NCBI RefSeq assembly: GCF_021483235.1
Contig: NZ_JAKEEC010000016.1
Coordinates: 1 to 64,000, forward strand
Length of the DNA: 64,000 nt
Source of the DNA: Arthrobacter alkaliphilus
Lineage (GTDB): Bacteria; Actinomycetota; Actinomycetes; Actinomycetales; Micrococcaceae
Direction: 5' to 3'
Made by a program: the position numbers and the translations under genes. The notes beneath the pieces are model-generated. The model searched no databases. It had not been told where the DNA came from and saw only the letters and a program-made list of their open reading frames with translations. This document shows, in pieces, positions 33,334 through 43,365 of this stretch (its first letter is position 1; each line of letters begins with the position of its first letter).

Positions 33334-34182
33334 TCAGTCGGCGTTGTCCGGGGCCAGCCGGAGTCCTGCCGCGGCCATGTCCGCCCCCAGCACAGCACCG
33401 AGCTTGGCATGCCCGGCCGCGTTGAGGTGCACACCGTCCACGAGGTCTCCCTCTACGCGATATTTGGTGATCCAGTCCCCGACGCTAAAGAAGGTTGCTC
33501 CTGCTTTTGCCGCGACCGTACCCAGCAGGGTGTCTACCTCCGTGCGCCTGCCCCCGCCGGCGTTGGCGCCCTTGGCGAGGGTTCCGATGATCGCAATCTT
33601 CGCCAGGGGATACCTCTTCCTGAGGGCTGAGATGAGCCTGTTGGCATTGCTCGAGATCTGCTCATCGCTCGCCTGGCGGGCAGCATCGTTGCCGCCACCT
33701 TGCAGCACGATCAGCGGCGGTGCCCCGTATGGGAGTACCCAGTCTCCGCGCTGCAGCGCGTCGATGTAATTGCCGGCCTCGCTCGTGGCGGCCACGAAGC
33801 CGGTGCCTCCCCGGCCCACGGTGTACACCTTGTAGCCGATGGAGCCAAGGGCGGCCCGCGGCCAAGATCCGTCGGGCTGGGACTGGGAGTCCCCGATGAG
33901 GACAGCGGTGTGCCGGACATCCGCCAGGATGATTTCGTTCCGGTTGTCGCCGGGGTTCTTGTACAAGGACCCCACTGGAAGCTTTGACGGATCTTGCCCG
34001 GAATCAGGTTTCTTGGGACTCTGGCCCGCGGCTGCTGGACTGCCTGAGGGTGCAACCGGTGCCGCTGTCTGCCGGCCGCTAGATGAGTCGCCCGGTTCAG
34101 CAGGCGCTTGTGAACAGCCTGCCAAAAGTACTCCGGCGGCGATCACGGATGCAGCGGAGCGAAATATGCGAGATGTGTGCAT
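33334..34182 (-). CDS. Secreted SGNH/GDSL hydrolase, lipoprotein
   Basis: 282 residues. The signal peptide ends in LLAGC, so the protein is likely membrane-anchored, and a Pro/Ser/Ala linker follows. Blocks of the SGNH fold are present: IGDSQSQ (nucleophile Ser), GGTGF, GGGNDA (Asn) and DGVHLN (Asp-His). Relatives act on acyl esters of polysaccharide or lipids; the substrate is unknown. ATG 34182 is selected because it starts the signal sequence and follows GGGACAGG. It is divergent from the DUF2156 gene across about 220 bp with no other gene. Confidence 0.83.
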   Translation of the reverse strand: MHTSRIFRSAASVIAAGVLLAGCSQAPAEPGDSSSGRQTAAPVAPSGSPAAAGQSPKKPDSGQDPSKLPVGSLYKNPGDNRNEIILADVRHTAVLIGDSQSQPDGSWPRAALGSIGYKVYTVGRGGTGFVAATSEAGNYIDALQRGDWVLPYGAPPLIVLQGGGNDAARQASDEQISSNANRLISALRKRYPLAKIAIIGTLAKGANAGGGRRTEVDTLLGTVAAKAGATFFSVGDWITKYRVEGDLVDGVHLNAAGHAKLGAVLGADMAAAGLRLAPDNAD

Positions 34183-34403
34183 CGACCTGTCCCAGGCTTG
34201 CTTTCTGTTTGTTTTCGGGTTGTAGGAGCAAATTTGCATCGCTCAGGGACCGGCGGCGGAACCAGCCGACAGCCTGCCTACGTGGGAGTCTATTGGATGG
34301 GACAGGGAAGGTCACTGCGCGGTGGTGGTTATCCTCGTCGGCTGGGCGGTGTGGAAGAATTCATTTCGCACCCCCATCAACCCAACGCGCAGATAGGAAC
34401 CCC

Positions 34404-37013
34404 GTGCACGCACCGGCGGCCGAGCCGGAAACCCGCTCCGTCCCCGACGCCCGTCCGCGGCGATCATGGATGGAAGGACTCCGCTCTGCGCCGCTCACGT
34501 TGGGTTTTGTCATCGTCTTCTGGGGATTGGGAGCTCTGACCTCCAGCCTCGCCACCGGTCCGGACGCACAGTTGCGGCTCAACTTCGCTCTTACCCCTCG
34601 CTCGGTGCCGGATCATTGGTGGGCCGCAGTGACTTCCGCCTTCTGGGCCAGGGACCTCACGGGCTATGTCCTGGAAACCGCTTTGGTGCTTGTGTTGGGC
34701 CTGCCGCTGGAACGGCGCATGGGCCGGCGGGCGTATGCAATCGCTGCGGTCTCGAGCCAGGTCCTGGGCGTTGGCATTGCCTTGGGGTTCCTTGCCTTGG
34801 CCCAAGGGTTGCTCGGGAGCTGGATAGCGGAGATAGGCGGCCATCTCTTCGTGGGCCCGAGTGCGTTCATCCTCGGTACCGCCATGGCGGGCACTGCGTC
34901 CATGGCAACCCTGTGGAGGCGCCGGATCCGGCTGGTCGTCTTCGCCTTGCTACTCCTCCTTGCCCTCTACAGCGGTGGATTTGCGGACCTGGTCAGGCTC
35001 GGCGCCGCAGCTGCGGGAATGGTCCTGGGGCCGCTGCTCGCGGGCCGCCGGCCACGGTTTGCGCGCCCGGTCAGTTCCCGCCACGAAGGCCGGGTGCTCC
35101 TTTCGCTGCTCATTGCCGCGTCGGCGATCGGTCCGGTAGTCGCCGGCCTTATCCCGCATGCTGTGGGGCCGTTGTCCATCCTGCGTTTCCTGTTCACCAA
35201 CATCCAGCCCGTCGATCCCCAAACACTCCAGAACCTCTGCTCGGATCCGGCGCAGGCGAAGGACTGCGCCGTCGCGCAGTTGCAGTCCCGTGCCGGCGCC
35301 GGCGGGATCTTCATGGCGATCCTTCCGTCATTTCTCTTGCTGCTGTTTGCCGAGGGCCTCCGCCGCGGCCGGCGCTTTGCCTGGGTGGGAACCCTCGTGA
35401 TCCAGGTGGGGCTTTCCGTTCTCGCCGGAATCGCCCTCGCCGGAGTATTGCAGCAAACGACGTCGGACACCGGCGCGAGCGAAGGGATCGTCGCAATCGA
35501 AGGATCGGCTTCCTCGCAGCCATTCACCTTCGCCCTTCCGCTGCTGCTGCCTGTTGTGTTGACGATTATTTTGCTCGCGACGCGGCGGCTGTTTCATGTC
35601 CGGGCGCCGAGGGGGACCTACCGGAGGCTCGCGGTCCGGGTCCTCGCGATGGCTGCCGTGCTCAGTGCCGTCTATGTCGGCGCCGGCTTGCTCCTCGCCC
35701 AGGAGTTCTCCCCTGTTCCGGGACTGCCGGAACTACTTGCGGATGTTCCGGACCGTTTCCTTCCGCTGGGCTTCGTCCTGGACGTTCCCCCGGCGATCTT
35801 CCCCCAAGGTACGGCCGCCGTTCTTGTGTACGAAGGCGTCGGTGTCGTCTTCTGGGCGATAGCGGGTGTCCTGATCCTCAGGACCTTCATCCACCAACCC
35901 CATACCCGGCACGACGCCAATATGGAGCGTGCCCGGAATGTCATCAAGACGTGGGGCGGAAGCTCACTTTCCTGGATGACGACGTGGCGCGGAAACATGT
36001 ACTGGTTCTCCGCTTCCGGGCAGTCCTTTGTTGCCTACCGGGTGAGCACGGGGGTTGCGCTGACGCTCGGCGGACCAGTGGGGCCCGCATCCGAGACGAC
36101 CGCCGCGTTCGAAGAATTTGCCGGATACTGCAGGGGCAACGGGTGGACGCCGTGTTTCTACTCCGTGCACCAGGAGTTGCGCGACCATGCTGATTCCGCC
36201 GGCTGGAGCTCCGTGCAGGTAGCCCAGGAGACGGTCCTGCCATTGCATTCTGTCTCCTTCAAGGGAAAGAAGTTCCAGGACATCCGCACGGCCCTGAACC
36301 AAGCATCGAAGGCGGGCATCCGCTACGAATGGACGAGCTTCGCCTCGGCTCCCTTCTCGGTCCAGGTCCAGATCGAGGAAATCTCCGAAGAATGGGTAGC
36401 TGACAGGGACATGCCCGAAATGGGCTTCACCCTGGGCAGCCTGGACGAACTCGACGATCCGGAGGTGCGCTGCCTGCTTGCCATCGACAAGCGGCACACG
36501 GTCCACGCAGTTACCTCCTGGCTGCCCATCTACCGCAAGGGCCACATCGTCGGTTGGACCCTCGATTTCATGCGTCGCCGTAACGGCGGCTTCCGGGCCA
36601 GCATCGAGTTCCTTATCGCTTCCGCGGCCCTCAGCCTCAAGGATGAAGGATGCGAATTCGTGAGCCTCTCCGGAGCACCCCTGGCACGGGCCGAAGAGGA
36701 CCCTTCCGATGCGCCGCGCCGGAAGGCGCGGTCCCGTCCCCCCGGCAATCTCGAGCGCCTGCTCGACTGGTTGGGCGCCACTTTGGAACCGGTGTACGGG
36801 TTCCGTTCCCTCTTGGCATTCAAAGCAAAGTTCCAGCCGCGGTACGAGCCGCTCTACATGATCTACCCGGACGCCGCGTCGCTTCCTGCGGTCGGGGCCG
36901 CGGTGGCCCGGGCCTACCTGCCAAGGCTCAACTTCGGAGCGGGCCTGGCCCTGGCAGGCCGGATCTTCCGCTGGACCAAGCGCTCCGGACGGTCAGGGCG
37001 AGACCGCTCCTGA
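34404..37013 (+). CDS. MprF-like membrane protein with DUF2156 lysyltransferase domain
   Basis: 869 residues from a GTG start that follows AGGAA at 5 bases. The N-terminal third is a multi-helix rhomboid-like membrane region (with GPSAFILGTAMAG). Further helices reach about residue 510. The C-terminal DUF2156 domain has TWRGNMYWFS, FYSVHQEL and QVAQETVLPL followed by KFQDIRTALNQASK and FRASIEFLIASAA, as in phosphatidylglycerol aminoacyltransferases. It would modify membrane lipid on the inner leaflet. The 3' end overlaps the convergent GH15 gene by 21 bp. The aminoacyl donor cannot be told. Confidence 0.83.
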   Translation: MHAPAAEPETRSVPDARPRRSWMEGLRSAPLTLGFVIVFWGLGALTSSLATGPDAQLRLNFALTPRSVPDHWWAAVTSAFWARDLTGYVLETALVLVLGLPLERRMGRRAYAIAAVSSQVLGVGIALGFLALAQGLLGSWIAEIGGHLFVGPSAFILGTAMAGTASMATLWRRRIRLVVFALLLLLALYSGGFADLVRLGAAAAGMVLGPLLAGRRPRFARPVSSRHEGRVLLSLLIAASAIGPVVAGLIPHAVGPLSILRFLFTNIQPVDPQTLQNLCSDPAQAKDCAVAQLQSRAGAGGIFMAILPSFLLLLFAEGLRRGRRFAWVGTLVIQVGLSVLAGIALAGVLQQTTSDTGASEGIVAIEGSASSQPFTFALPLLLPVVLTIILLATRRLFHVRAPRGTYRRLAVRVLAMAAVLSAVYVGAGLLLAQEFSPVPGLPELLADVPDRFLPLGFVLDVPPAIFPQGTAAVLVYEGVGVVFWAIAGVLILRTFIHQPHTRHDANMERARNVIKTWGGSSLSWMTTWRGNMYWFSASGQSFVAYRVSTGVALTLGGPVGPASETTAAFEEFAGYCRGNGWTPCFYSVHQELRDHADSAGWSSVQVAQETVLPLHSVSFKGKKFQDIRTALNQASKAGIRYEWTSFASAPFSVQVQIEEISEEWVADRDMPEMGFTLGSLDELDDPEVRCLLAIDKRHTVHAVTSWLPIYRKGHIVGWTLDFMRRRNGGFRASIEFLIASAALSLKDEGCEFVSLSGAPLARAEEDPSDAPRRKARSRPPGNLERLLDWLGATLEPVYGFRSLLAFKAKFQPRYEPLYMIYPDAASLPAVGAAVARAYLPRLNFGAGLALAGRIFRWTKRSGRSGRDRS

Positions 37014-38870
37014 GGCCGACGACGGCTCCGGCGCCTCAGCCGGCGAGCCCGGCTGCGGGGCCCCGCCAATCGGGACATTGCTACGGTGCGCTTTGCCGTG
37101 GTGGAGTTGCAAGGCGCTGAGCACCAAACCGAAATGGCTGAAGGCCTGGGGCGTATTGCCAAGTTGCCGGCCCGCGTGAGCGTCCCATTCTTCGCTCAGC
37201 AGGCCCACATCATTGCGCAGGGCCAGCAGCCTTTCGAAGAGGGCCGTCGCCTCCGCGCGGCGGCCCGCGCCCAAGAGGGCGTCCACCATCCAGAAGGAAC
37301 ACGCAAGGAAGACGCCCTCCTCGCCGGGCAGTCCGTCGTCGCTGTCCTGCGGGCGGTAGCGCAGAACAAAGCCGTCTTCGGTCAGCTCGCGCTGGATGGC
37401 GTCAATGGTGCCGATGACACGCGGATCATCGTGCGGCAGGAAACCCACTTTGGGGATAAGGAGAAGGCTCGCGTCCAACTCTTTGCTTCCGTAGGACTGG
37501 ACGAACGTGTTGCGCTCCGTATCGAATCCATGGGTCATGACTTGGTCATGGATGGTGTCCCGCAAGGCCTCCCAGCGATCCAGCGGACCAGGCATCCCGG
37601 AATCACGGATCCCCCGCACCATGCGGTCCGCCGCGACCCAGGCCATCACCTTTGAGTGGACGAAGTGGCGGCGCGGGCCGCGTACCTCCCAGAGCCCGTT
37701 GTCCGGTTTGTCCCACGTGCTTTCAAGGTGGCGCATGAGGGCGGTCTGGATGGCCCAGGACTCATCGCCGACGCTCATCAGCGATGCCCTGGTCAGGGAA
37801 AGGCAGTCCAGGACTTCCCCCCAGACGTCCAGCTGGAGCTGTTCCGCTGCCGCATTCCCGATGCGCACCGGCGTCGATCCTTGGTATCCGGAAAGCCACG
37901 TCAGCTCCGTCTCGGGCAACCGCCGGCGACCGTGCAGGCTGTACATGATCTGAAGGTCGGCCGGGTCGCCTGCTACCGCGCGGAGCAGCCAGTCCCGCCA
38001 TGCGCTGGCCTCCTCGGTGTAGCCCGCGGCCAGGAAGGCTTGAAGGGTCAACGTGGCATCACGGAGCCAGCAGTAGCGGTAGTCCCAATTCCGCGGGCCG
38101 CCGATCTGTTCGGGCAGTGAGGTGGTGGCGGCGGCGACGATGCCCCCGGTTGGCGCATAGGTGAGGGCCTTCAGCGTGATCAAGGAACGCTGAACGGCTT
38201 TCCGGTAAGGCCCCCGGACGTTGCAACGCTTGGACCAGTCCGTCCAGAACGCGGAGGTGTCTTCGAGGGCGATATCAGCCTCGACGGTGCGCGGGCGCCG
38301 TTCGTGGCTGGGCGCCCACGTCAGGACGAAGGGCACGTGGTCGCCGGCGTGCACCGTGAACTCACTGACTGTGGTGAAGTCCTTGCCTACCAGTGGTGCC
38401 GGGGTCTTGAGGTAGACGGAGTCCGGGCCGGCCACCGCGCGGATGCCGTGCCGGTCACGGCGCACCCAAGGCACCACGTGACCGTAATCGAACCTCAGGA
38501 TCAGCTCCCCTCGCATTTTGACCGTCCCGCGGATCCCTTCAACCACCCTCACGATGTCCGCGACCTCGTCGCGCGGCGGCATGAAGTCGATGACCCGGAC
38601 GTGCCCTTCCGCGGTTTGCCACTCCGTCTCCAGGATGAGGGTCCCGTCCCGGTATTTGCGGCGCGTGCAGGTTCCACCGGTTTCAGGCGCCAAGAGCCAG
38701 CGTCCTGCTCGGGGGGAATCCAGGAGCGCGGCGAAGCACGCAGGAGAGTCGAAACGCGGAAGGCACAGCCAGTCTATGGAGCCCGCTGTGCTGACCAGGG
38801 CTGCGGTGTGCAGGTCCCCGATCATCGCATAGTCTTCGATTCTTTGGCCGGTAGCTGGTTGACCGTTCAC
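36993..38870 (-). CDS. GH15 glucoamylase/trehalase-like glycoside hydrolase
   Basis: 625 residues of the actinobacterial GH15 family. The N-terminal IEDYAMIGDLHTAALVS and SIDWLCLPRFDSPACF are hallmarks. The catalytic barrel shows NWDYRYCWLRDA (about residues 278-289) and LLSEEWD (general base Glu, near 575). The family includes trehalases and glucoamylase-like enzymes, cytosolic here as no signal is seen. It starts with GTG after AGGAAAGGGA and overlaps adk by 4 bp (GTGA). The C-terminal 30 residues are a Pro/Ala/Ser tail. Confidence 0.88.
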   Translation of the reverse strand: MNGQPATGQRIEDYAMIGDLHTAALVSTAGSIDWLCLPRFDSPACFAALLDSPRAGRWLLAPETGGTCTRRKYRDGTLILETEWQTAEGHVRVIDFMPPRDEVADIVRVVEGIRGTVKMRGELILRFDYGHVVPWVRRDRHGIRAVAGPDSVYLKTPAPLVGKDFTTVSEFTVHAGDHVPFVLTWAPSHERRPRTVEADIALEDTSAFWTDWSKRCNVRGPYRKAVQRSLITLKALTYAPTGGIVAAATTSLPEQIGGPRNWDYRYCWLRDATLTLQAFLAAGYTEEASAWRDWLLRAVAGDPADLQIMYSLHGRRRLPETELTWLSGYQGSTPVRIGNAAAEQLQLDVWGEVLDCLSLTRASLMSVGDESWAIQTALMRHLESTWDKPDNGLWEVRGPRRHFVHSKVMAWVAADRMVRGIRDSGMPGPLDRWEALRDTIHDQVMTHGFDTERNTFVQSYGSKELDASLLLIPKVGFLPHDDPRVIGTIDAIQRELTEDGFVLRYRPQDSDDGLPGEEGVFLACSFWMVDALLGAGRRAEATALFERLLALRNDVGLLSEEWDAHAGRQLGNTPQAFSHFGLVLSALQLHHGKAHRSNVPIGGAPQPGSPAEAPEPSSASGAVSP

Positions 38871-39451
38871 AGTCCCTTTCCTAGTGCTGATTCAATGGCG
38901 GCTATGGCCTTGGCGGTAATCTCTTCCCGCCGGCCCGAGCCATCCACGGCGAGCACGATTCCGCGCTCGGCGTACCGCTCGACCACCGCGCGTGTCTCGT
39001 TGCGGTACAGCTCCAAACGACGCCGGATCACTGGTGCCGTGTCATCGCTCCGGCCCTGGTCCTGCGCCCTGCGCAGCATCCGCGCGACCAGCTCGTCGTC
39101 GTCGACCGCCAATTCGACCACGGCATCCAGCTGCTGCCCCGCGCCGGCCAGGATGCCGTCCAGTGCCTCGATCTGCGCCGTTGTGCGGGGATATCCGTCC
39201 AGCAGGAATCCCGGACGGACGTCGGAGTTGCCAAGCCGCAGCCGGACCATGGCATTGGTGAGGTGATCCGGCACAAACTCGCCGTGGTCCATGTACTTGC
39301 TGGCTTCGGCTCCGAGTTCGGTGTTGCCGCCGACGTGCGCGCGGAAGATGTCTCCCGTGGAAATCGCAGGTATGCCGAAATGACCGGCGATATGCCCGGC
39401 CTGCGTACCTTTGCCCGAGCCAGGAGGGCCCATGATGATCAATCGCGTCAT
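38867..39451 (-). CDS. adk: Adenylate kinase (short form, likely second copy)
   Basis: 194 residues. GPPGSGKGTQA (P-loop, residues 8-18), STGDIFR and LDGYPRT (about 85-91) are typical. The LID is the short form without the zinc Cys residues. It interconverts AMP, ADP and ATP. In actinomycetes the essential adk sits in the ribosomal protein cluster after secY, which this is not, so a paralogue is likely. It is translationally coupled to the GH15 gene. The SD before ATG 39451 is weak. Confidence 0.88.
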   Translation of the reverse strand: MTRLIIMGPPGSGKGTQAGHIAGHFGIPAISTGDIFRAHVGGNTELGAEASKYMDHGEFVPDHLTNAMVRLRLGNSDVRPGFLLDGYPRTTAQIEALDGILAGAGQQLDAVVELAVDDDELVARMLRRAQDQGRSDDTAPVIRRRLELYRNETRAVVERYAERGIVLAVDGSGRREEITAKAIAAIESALGKGL

Positions 39452-39549
39452 GATACTGGTCCGTTCGTGAAGCGGTTTTACGTGCCCCGGCAGTCTCGCT
39501 CGAGCTTAGCAACTGTGATGCGCTCGCGGCAGGGCTACGGCAGGCAGCC

Positions 39550-40482
39550 TCAGGCCGTTGCGGGATCGGTGTTGGCCCCGCACAAAATAACGACCACCCG
39601 CTCCCCTTCTGCCGGAACATACGCTCCCGAGTTCAACGCCGCGAAAGCTGCGGCTGCGCCGTGTTCCACGATAATCCGGTACTGCTCCCAGAGCAGCGAT
39701 CGTGCCGCGGCGATCTCGTCGTCGGACACCAGGACGGTCCGGACGCCTGTCCTCACCGCTATTTCGAACCCGATCCTGCCGATCTGCCGGGCGCCCAGGG
39801 AATCTGCGGCGATCCCGGAGACTGCTACGTCTACGGGTCCCCCGGCAGCAAGGGCCGAATGGAGAGTGGGAGCATTGTCCGGTTCGACGCCGACAACCCT
39901 GGCGTGGCCTTCGACGGCGGCCGCGATGCCCGCCATGAGCCCGCCGCCTCCGACCGCCACCACAACGGTGTCCACTTCCCCCAGCTGTTCCAGGAGCTCC
40001 GAACCGACAGTGCCCGCGCCGGCGGCGATTTCCGCTTGGTCGTAGGCATGGCAGTAAACCGCGCCGGTCTCCGCGGCATAGTCCACGGCGGCCTCAAACG
40101 CTTCGGCGTATTCGCTGCCACGCTGCACCACCGAGGCTCCGCTGGCCTTGAGCTTCGCGACTTTCACTGCAGGTGCGGTTTCGGGGACAAAAACGGTTGC
40201 GGGCACGCCGAGTTGCGCCGCGGCAAAGGCATTCGCAAGCCCTGCGTTGCCTCCCGATGCGACGACGATTCCAACATCGTCTTTCAGCTCGCCGCGCTCC
40301 CGGGCGGCAAGCACGCGGTTGAAGGCACCCCTCGCCTTGAAGGTTCCCGTGTGCTGCATGTATTCGCATTTGAACCACAATCGCCCGGGCACGGTCCCGG
40401 CATCCGCCTCGAAAACGGGTGTGCGGCGGATCCGCCCCGCAATCCGGGCGGCAGCTTCATCGACGTCGACGCGTGTGATCAT
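39550..40482 (-). CDS. Threonine/serine dehydratase
   Basis: 310 residues of PLP fold type II. TGTFKARGA (about residues 45-53) has the Schiff-base Lys, ASGGNAGLA (about 75-83) the substrate Asn loop, and AVGGGGLMAG (about 176-185) the phosphate-binding glycine loop. It lacks a C-terminal ACT domain, as in catabolic threonine dehydratases, so ammonia and 2-oxobutyrate or pyruvate are expected products. GAGGAC precedes ATG 40482. Confidence 0.86.
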   Translation of the reverse strand: MITRVDVDEAAARIAGRIRRTPVFEADAGTVPGRLWFKCEYMQHTGTFKARGAFNRVLAARERGELKDDVGIVVASGGNAGLANAFAAAQLGVPATVFVPETAPAVKVAKLKASGASVVQRGSEYAEAFEAAVDYAAETGAVYCHAYDQAEIAAGAGTVGSELLEQLGEVDTVVVAVGGGGLMAGIAAAVEGHARVVGVEPDNAPTLHSALAAGGPVDVAVSGIAADSLGARQIGRIGFEIAVRTGVRTVLVSDDEIAAARSLLWEQYRIIVEHGAAAAFAALNSGAYVPAEGERVVVILCGANTDPATA

Positions 40483-40509
40483 GGCAAGTCCTCGTTCCCG
40501 TGCGGTCCG

Positions 40510-40794
40510 CTAGCCTTGCTGCCGGCGCACTTCCCGGTTCCGCAGCCAGCGGCGGGCAAGGTCCACCGCGGCCCAGATACCGGCGAGGGGGGACAAAACG
40601 ACCACGCCGTAGATGAAGATCAACCACGTCAGGATCGCCAGGGGTTGCTGCGCTCCGCTCAACCAGGACAAGCCGCCAAGCAAGCCGATTGTCCAGAACA
40701 AAACAACGCCCACGAGCACTGCTCCCGCCGGAAAATACTCGCTCCTCACAACAGCCATCAGTGTCTCCACCGGCTGCCACCTGCCTTCCATCAC
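40510..40794 (-). CDS. Small two-helix membrane protein
   Basis: 94 residues with two hydrophobic segments (about 22-45 and 52-77) and a basic C-terminal tail (RRWLRNREVRRQQ). No family was recognised. The frame opens with GTG at 40794 directly followed by ATG at 40791; neither has a clear SD. It precedes the dehydratase by 27 bp in the same direction. The 170-bp gap to the divergent PBP shows no gene. Confidence 0.65.
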   Translation of the reverse strand: MMEGRWQPVETLMAVVRSEYFPAGAVLVGVVLFWTIGLLGGLSWLSGAQQPLAILTWLIFIYGVVVLSPLAGIWAAVDLARRWLRNREVRRQQG

Positions 40795-40963
40795 CGCACC
40801 CGAATTACTTCAGTATGCCTCCGGAAAAACGCCGGACACCGGCAGCGCGCGGGCGAAGTGACGAACATAACCACGGCGGCCTCGCCGCCGCGGATTCCGG
40901 CCCCTATGTGACGGACGGGGTAGCGGCGTACCCTGTAAGCACGCACGGTTGATAGCTGGAAAA

Positions 40964-43138
40964 ATGGCTCGGAAAAAGAACCCTAAACGTGGTTTCGCCA
41001 GTGTCCTGCGAAGGGTCTTCGGATTCTTCCTGGTGAGTGTTCTTTGCGGCGTATTGGCTGCCGGGCTGGCAGTCCCCGGGGTGGCGTCGGCCGGGATGGC
41101 CGTCAGCGGTTCGATCCAGTACTTCGACCACCTCCCCGGTGATCTGGTGGTCAATTCGCCGTCGCAGTCCACCAAAGTGCTCACCGCAGACGGAAAGACG
41201 ATCGCCACCTTCTTTGCGGAGAACCGTGTCCGGGTCAGCCTGGACCAGATGTCTCCCTACATCAAAGAGGCGATTGTCGCCGTCGAGGACAACCGCTTCT
41301 ATGAGCACGGCGGCGTCGACCTCCAAGGGATCTTCAGGGCGCTGGCATCCAACCTCACGAAGGGCTCCAACGAGGGCGCGTCGACCCTGACCCAGCAATA
41401 CGTGACCAACGTACTCAACGAGTCGCGCCTGGCGGCAGGCCAGACGGGACAAGTGGTGCTCAGCGGGCAAAAAAGCCTGGGTGACAAGGTGCGCGAAATG
41501 AAGCTCGCCATCGAACTCGAGAAGAAATTCACGAAGGACCAGATCCTGGAGGGCTACCTCAACATTGTTTTCTTCAACCGGGACGCCTACGGCATCGAAG
41601 CCGCGGCACGGCACTTCTTCAGCGTTTCCGCCAAGGACCTGAGCCTTCCCCAGGCCGCCCTGCTCGCCGGCCTGGTCAACAGTCCCACCTACTACGACCC
41701 GTCCGTCCATCCGGACAACGCCATCCAACGCCGCAACCTGGTGCTGGCCGACATGCTGGCACAGCACAAGATCCAGCAAGGGGAGTATGCGGCCGCCGTG
41801 GCGACGCCCCTCAAGCTCACCATCACGCCGGCGAAGCAGGGCTGCGCCGGCGCGGAGATGGCGGTGTACTTCTGCGACTACATCTCGCACCTCATCCTCA
41901 ACAACCCTGCCTACGGTGCCAGCGCCTCGGACCGGGAACAGCTGCTGTACCGCGGCGGCTTGACGATCACCACCACTTTGGACAGCCGCCTGCAGGCAGC
42001 GGCACAAGCCCAGGTTGATGCCACGGCAGGTGCGAACCCGGACAAATGGGGAGCCTCCTTGGTCACGGTGCAGCCCGGCACGGGCAAAATCCTGGCCATG
42101 GCACAGAACACGGTGTTTCTTGCCGAGCCCGGCAAATTCGATTCCCAACTCAACTTCAACGTTGATTCCAAAGACGCCAACGGCAATGACTTGAACGGAG
42201 CCGGAGGGTTCCAGCCAGGTTCCGCCATGAAGCCGTTCACTTTCACCGAGTGGCTCAACGAGGGCAAGTCCATAACCACTGTTGTGGACGCCTCGCGGAG
42301 GGAATATCCACTCGGATTCCCCTGGAGGGACAGCTGCGGGAAGGTCCTGGGCGGGTACAGTACGGCCCAGAAAGCCGCAGGCTTAGGCACGGCTGACGAT
42401 CTCCGCAACAACGACGAGGGGTATTACCGTCCGATGCCCGTCAACTATGGCCTCTACAACTCCATCAACACCGCAACGTTTGCCGAGGCAGCCCAACTGG
42501 ACATCTGCGGCATCCAGAAAGTGGTGGATGCGGTCGGCCTTCACAGCGGCGTGGACAACGCGCCCGTGAACATGCACCAATTGGGCAACCTCCTCGGCGG
42601 CACCGAAGTGGCTCCCCTTGTCCTGGCCGATGCCTTTGCCACCTTCGCCGACGACGGCACGTACTGCGGGCCGATCGCCATTGTGGGCATCACGGATCCA
42701 TCCGGCGCGAAGCTGCCGGCCCAAGCCAGTTCATGCCATCCGGCTATCAAGCCCGAGGTTGCCCGCGGCGTCAACTCGGTTCTCCAGGACGTCCTGAAAC
42801 GCGGCTCCGGCGTCTACATTCAACCGAAAGTCCAGGACTTGTTCCCCACCGCGGCAAAGACGGGAACGAATAACAGCAACGGCTCCACGTGGGTGGTCGG
42901 GTACACCACGGGGATGGCCACGGCGTCCTTCTTCGGCGACACCATGGCAGGACAGAACCGGACCGGCCGGAACGTCACCATCAACGGCAAGTTCTACCCC
43001 GTAATCGACGGCTACATGCTGGCTGGTCCGCAATGGGCCAACTACATGACGCAGGTCGGTCGCCTTTATCCTGCAGCGCCCTTCCCGGGGCCACCTGCGT
43101 CCATGATTGGGACGCCCACGCCCAGTCCTTCCCCCTGA
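40964..43138 (+). CDS. Class A penicillin-binding protein (transglycosylase/transpeptidase)
   Basis: 724 residues. One N-terminal membrane anchor (about 18-45) precedes a GT51 domain with VEDNRFYEHGG (about 105-115) and GASTLTQQY (about 138-146). The transpeptidase domain has SAMK (about 421), SIN (about 500) and KTGT (about 631). A Pro/Ser/Thr tail ends the protein. It polymerises and cross-links peptidoglycan outside the membrane. ATG 40964 is preceded by CTGGA; the TTG five codons earlier is unlikely. It lacks the PASTA repeats of PonA1-type proteins. Confidence 0.92.
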   Translation: MARKKNPKRGFASVLRRVFGFFLVSVLCGVLAAGLAVPGVASAGMAVSGSIQYFDHLPGDLVVNSPSQSTKVLTADGKTIATFFAENRVRVSLDQMSPYIKEAIVAVEDNRFYEHGGVDLQGIFRALASNLTKGSNEGASTLTQQYVTNVLNESRLAAGQTGQVVLSGQKSLGDKVREMKLAIELEKKFTKDQILEGYLNIVFFNRDAYGIEAAARHFFSVSAKDLSLPQAALLAGLVNSPTYYDPSVHPDNAIQRRNLVLADMLAQHKIQQGEYAAAVATPLKLTITPAKQGCAGAEMAVYFCDYISHLILNNPAYGASASDREQLLYRGGLTITTTLDSRLQAAAQAQVDATAGANPDKWGASLVTVQPGTGKILAMAQNTVFLAEPGKFDSQLNFNVDSKDANGNDLNGAGGFQPGSAMKPFTFTEWLNEGKSITTVVDASRREYPLGFPWRDSCGKVLGGYSTAQKAAGLGTADDLRNNDEGYYRPMPVNYGLYNSINTATFAEAAQLDICGIQKVVDAVGLHSGVDNAPVNMHQLGNLLGGTEVAPLVLADAFATFADDGTYCGPIAIVGITDPSGAKLPAQASSCHPAIKPEVARGVNSVLQDVLKRGSGVYIQPKVQDLFPTAAKTGTNNSNGSTWVVGYTTGMATASFFGDTMAGQNRTGRNVTINGKFYPVIDGYMLAGPQWANYMTQVGRLYPAAPFPGPPASMIGTPTPSPSP

Positions 43139-43365
43139 GTTCCGGAATTCCCTGTCCAGCCGCGGAGTCCTCGAAGCGGACCGCCGCCGGGGGTACGAGG
43201 ATTTCCTGTGAGTTCCGGAAGAGTTCGGCTACCCGCAATTGAACCTGCCATGAACTTTTCCGAAGCAAGGCCCAACTGTAGAGACGGATCCCTTCCGTGC
43301 AACAAGAATCATCCGGGGACGAATTCTCGATGGATAAGAACGCAATAGCGAAGGGTCTTGTTTCG

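Noticed and set aside
43136..43220. 12-mer TGAGTTCCGGAA present twice, 73 bp apart, after the PBP gene
   Set aside because: The first copy includes the PBP stop codon. Two copies of a 12-mer at this distance with no further symmetry are not enough to call an element.
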